Below are positions 62,479-64,000 of a stretch of 64,000 bases of DNA, one piece after another. Under the pieces are notes generated by a model, which saw only the letters and a program-made list of their open reading frames with translations, was not told the origin of the DNA and did not search any database. Numbering within the stretch: the first letter of the stretch is position 1; every line of letters begins with the position of its first letter. This stretch comes from Deltaproteobacteria bacterium. GTDB taxonomy: Bacteria > Myxococcota > Myxococcia > Myxococcales > Anaeromyxobacteraceae. The position numbers were made by a program, and so were the translations under genes. The stretch is from contig JACRMN010000012.1 in assembly GCA_016214955.1 (NCBI GenBank), forward strand, positions 859,901-923,900, read 5' to 3'.

Positions 62479-63060
62479 ATGAAACGACCCGCCCAGAGCC
62501 GCAAGGAAGCCACGCACGAGCGCATCGTCGACGTCGCGTCGCGCGCCATCCGGCGCAGCGGATATCAAGGCATCGGCGTCGCCGACCTCATGAAGGAGGC
62601 CGGCCTGACGCACGGAGGCTTCTACGCCCACTTCGAGTCGCGTGACGCGCTGCTCGCCGAGGTGGCCGACCGGGCCGGAGCCGAGAGCGTGGCCACGCTG
62701 GAGCGCATCGCGGCCGGCGCGCCGCGGGGGAGGGGGCTCGAGGCCCTGCTCCGGGCGTACCTCTCGAAGCCGCACGAGAAGGCCGTCGAGACGGGGTGCC
62801 CGGTCGCCGCCCTCGGCTCGGAGATGCCGCGTCAGGCGCCCGAGGTCAGGCGGGCCGCCACCCGGCGCATCAAGGAGCTGATCGACCTCGTCGGCCGCCA
62901 GTCGCCGGACTGGGGTGAGCCGGGCGCGCACGAGCGCGCACTCGTCACCGTCGCGACCATGCTGGGCGCCCTGGTGCTCTCGCGCGCGGTCGACGACCCG
63001 CGACTCTCGGACTCCCTGCGCGAAGCCGCGCTGAAGTCTCTCTCTCCCGCGCGCGGCTGA
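62479..63060 (+). CDS. TetR-family transcriptional regulator
   Basis: A 193-residue repressor with the TetR HTH (RIVDVASRAIRRSGYQGIGV, then GLTHGGFYAHFESRDALL) and a ligand-binding C-terminal domain. The start at 62479 follows the operator palindrome by 13 bp. It likely represses itself and the SDR gene downstream. The HTH sequence resembles regulators of aldehyde or redox stress genes. Confidence 0.9.
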   Translation: MKRPAQSRKEATHERIVDVASRAIRRSGYQGIGVADLMKEAGLTHGGFYAHFESRDALLAEVADRAGAESVATLERIAAGAPRGRGLEALLRAYLSKPHEKAVETGCPVAALGSEMPRQAPEVRRAATRRIKELIDLVGRQSPDWGEPGAHERALVTVATMLGALVLSRAVDDPRLSDSLREAALKSLSPARG

Positions 63061-63105
63061 CGCGGGCCGATCTCGATCGAACGGAGCCTTTGCGGTTGCG
63101 TCCGA

Positions 63106-63123
63106 ATATGATGACCATCATAC
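63106..63123. promoter_or_regulatory. TetR-type operator upstream of the SDR gene
   Basis: ATATGATGACCATCATAC, with 7-bp arms TATGATG and CATCATA and a 2-bp spacer. It shares its left half with 62448-62465, so one repressor probably binds both. Confidence 0.6.
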
Positions 63124-63208
63124 AGCAGCGATCCACCCACCGGCGGCCTCCGGCCGCCGCTCCCACTACCCAGCACGCCTCACACGCATCCACCGAAAGG
63201 AAGTTCCG

Positions 63209-63916
63209 ATGAAGATCCAGAACTCCGTCGCGCTCGTCACCGGCGCCAACCGCGGCCTCGGCGCCGCATTCGCCCGCGGCCTGCTTGCGGCCGGCGCGGC
63301 CAAGGTCTACGCGGCGGCGCGCGATCCCTCCACCGTCCAGCTGCCCGGCGTCGCACCGGTGCGCCTCGACGTGACGCACCCGGAGCACGCGGCCGCGCTC
63401 GCGCGCGAGCTCGGTGACGTGACGCTGCTCGTGAACAACGCGGGCATCTTCGAGCCCGGACCGCTGCTCGAGGCGGGCAGCGTCGACGCGCTGCGCCGGC
63501 TGGTCGAGACCAACGCCGTCGGTCCGCTCCGCCTGGTCCAGGCGTTCGCGCCGGTGCTCGCTCGAAACGGCGGCGGCGCCGTCGTCCACGTGCTCTCGGC
63601 CCTGAGCTGGCTGACGCTGCCCGGCACCGGCGCCTACAGCGCCTCGAAAGCTGCCGGCTGGGCGCTCGGCAACGCGCTCAGGCAGGAGCTGAAGGCGCAG
63701 CGCACTGAGCTCCTGGCGATCCACGCTGCATTCATCGACACGGACATGGCCCGTGGCGCGCCCGGGCCGAAGATCGCCCCCGAGGACGTCGTGCGGCAGG
63801 CGCTCGCCACGCTCGAGGCCAGTCGGTTCGAGCTGCTGGCCGACGACGTCACCCGCGGCGTCAAGCAGGGGTTCGTCGCCGAGCCCCCCGTGTACGTGAC
63901 GGGGCCGAAGGCGTGA
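63209..63916 (+). CDS. Short-chain dehydrogenase/reductase
   Basis: A 235-residue NAD(P)-dependent oxidoreductase: cofactor motif VTGANRGLGAAFARGLL, NNAGIFEP, and the catalytic set with Ser (VLSALSWL), then YSASKAA, in which Tyr and Lys have the usual spacing. Substrate unknown. A GAAAGGAA site precedes the ATG. Controlled by the adjacent TetR protein, judging from the shared operators. Confidence 0.92.
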   Translation: MKIQNSVALVTGANRGLGAAFARGLLAAGAAKVYAAARDPSTVQLPGVAPVRLDVTHPEHAAALARELGDVTLLVNNAGIFEPGPLLEAGSVDALRRLVETNAVGPLRLVQAFAPVLARNGGGAVVHVLSALSWLTLPGTGAYSASKAAGWALGNALRQELKAQRTELLAIHAAFIDTDMARGAPGPKIAPEDVVRQALATLEASRFELLADDVTRGVKQGFVAEPPVYVTGPKA

Positions 63917-63992
63917 GCGCAAACGTCATGGACCTCCTCATCACGTCGCACCACGTTCCTCGATGGTATCCGCTGCCCCCAGGAGCCTCGCC

Positions 63993-64000
63993 ATGAAGCT
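63993..64000 (+). CDS. Start of a gene cut by the window end
   Basis: An ATG at 63993 is preceded by AGGAG with suitable spacing. Only the first codons (Met-Lys) are inside the window, so the product cannot be named. Confidence 0.4.

Overview
The window is high-GC DNA from a bacterium that looks like a myxobacterium, probably close to Anaeromyxobacter. The evidence is a bactofilin gene, a DUF2381-family gene (a family known mainly from Myxococcus), a bacterial enhancer-binding protein, and GC-rich codon use throughout. This placement is an inference from gene content; no rRNA gene is present.

Layout. 1-6.6 kb is ordinary chromosome: bactofilin, ParB-like protein, pyrE, a lipoprotein, nadB, a lytic transglycosylase, a TPR-AIM24 protein and pgsA. 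A tRNA-Gly(GCC) gene with its promoter lies at 6.60-6.72 kb. Its 3' end carries a 26-bp sequence repeated exactly at 60,884-60,909. The roughly 54.2 kb between the two copies is an integrative and conjugative element (ICE). The tRNA's own terminator now lies beyond the far end at 60.91 kb. Beyond it are the remnant of a second tyrosine integrase (an older element at the same site), a higBA toxin-antitoxin pair, and a TetR regulator with a short-chain dehydrogenase, flanked by matching operators.

Inside the ICE, left to right: integrase and excisionase; small accessory genes, including an HNH nuclease with a glycine-zipper tail; parA and parB followed by two perfect palindromes that look like a centromere; a radC / zinc-ribbon / SprT-like protease group; a mercury uptake locus (merT, merP, a CopZ-like Fe-S protein) with a divergent sigma-54 activator; a type IV secretion operon (VirB2, B3, B4, B5, B6 and B8 types, a DUF2381 protein, and a Ser/Thr kinase fused to a VirB10-like domain); a GHKL ATPase with a Shedu-like nuclease domain and a toxin-antitoxin pair, both inserted beside a degenerate copy of the virD4 start; the virD4-type coupling protein, a DnaG-type primase and a replication-relaxation protein; two surface lipoproteins, one collagen-like; and a five-gene phage-defence operon.

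The defence operon (43.8-58.7 kb) encodes a DNA methyltransferase, a two-TRD specificity subunit, a NERD/double-kinase/NTPase protein, a protein of unknown function and a very large HerA-type ATPase. It matches the core of the methylation-associated defence system (MADS) but lacks three of that system's eight genes. It is followed by a two-gene unit ending in an ImmA/IrrE-like protein without its zinc site.

The most unusual observations are the kinase-VirB10 fusion in the transfer channel; a gene translationally coupled to the mercury-locus activator with two in-frame UGA codons and a SECIS-like hairpin (candidate selenoprotein); the compact MADS-like operon; and the parS-like palindromes.
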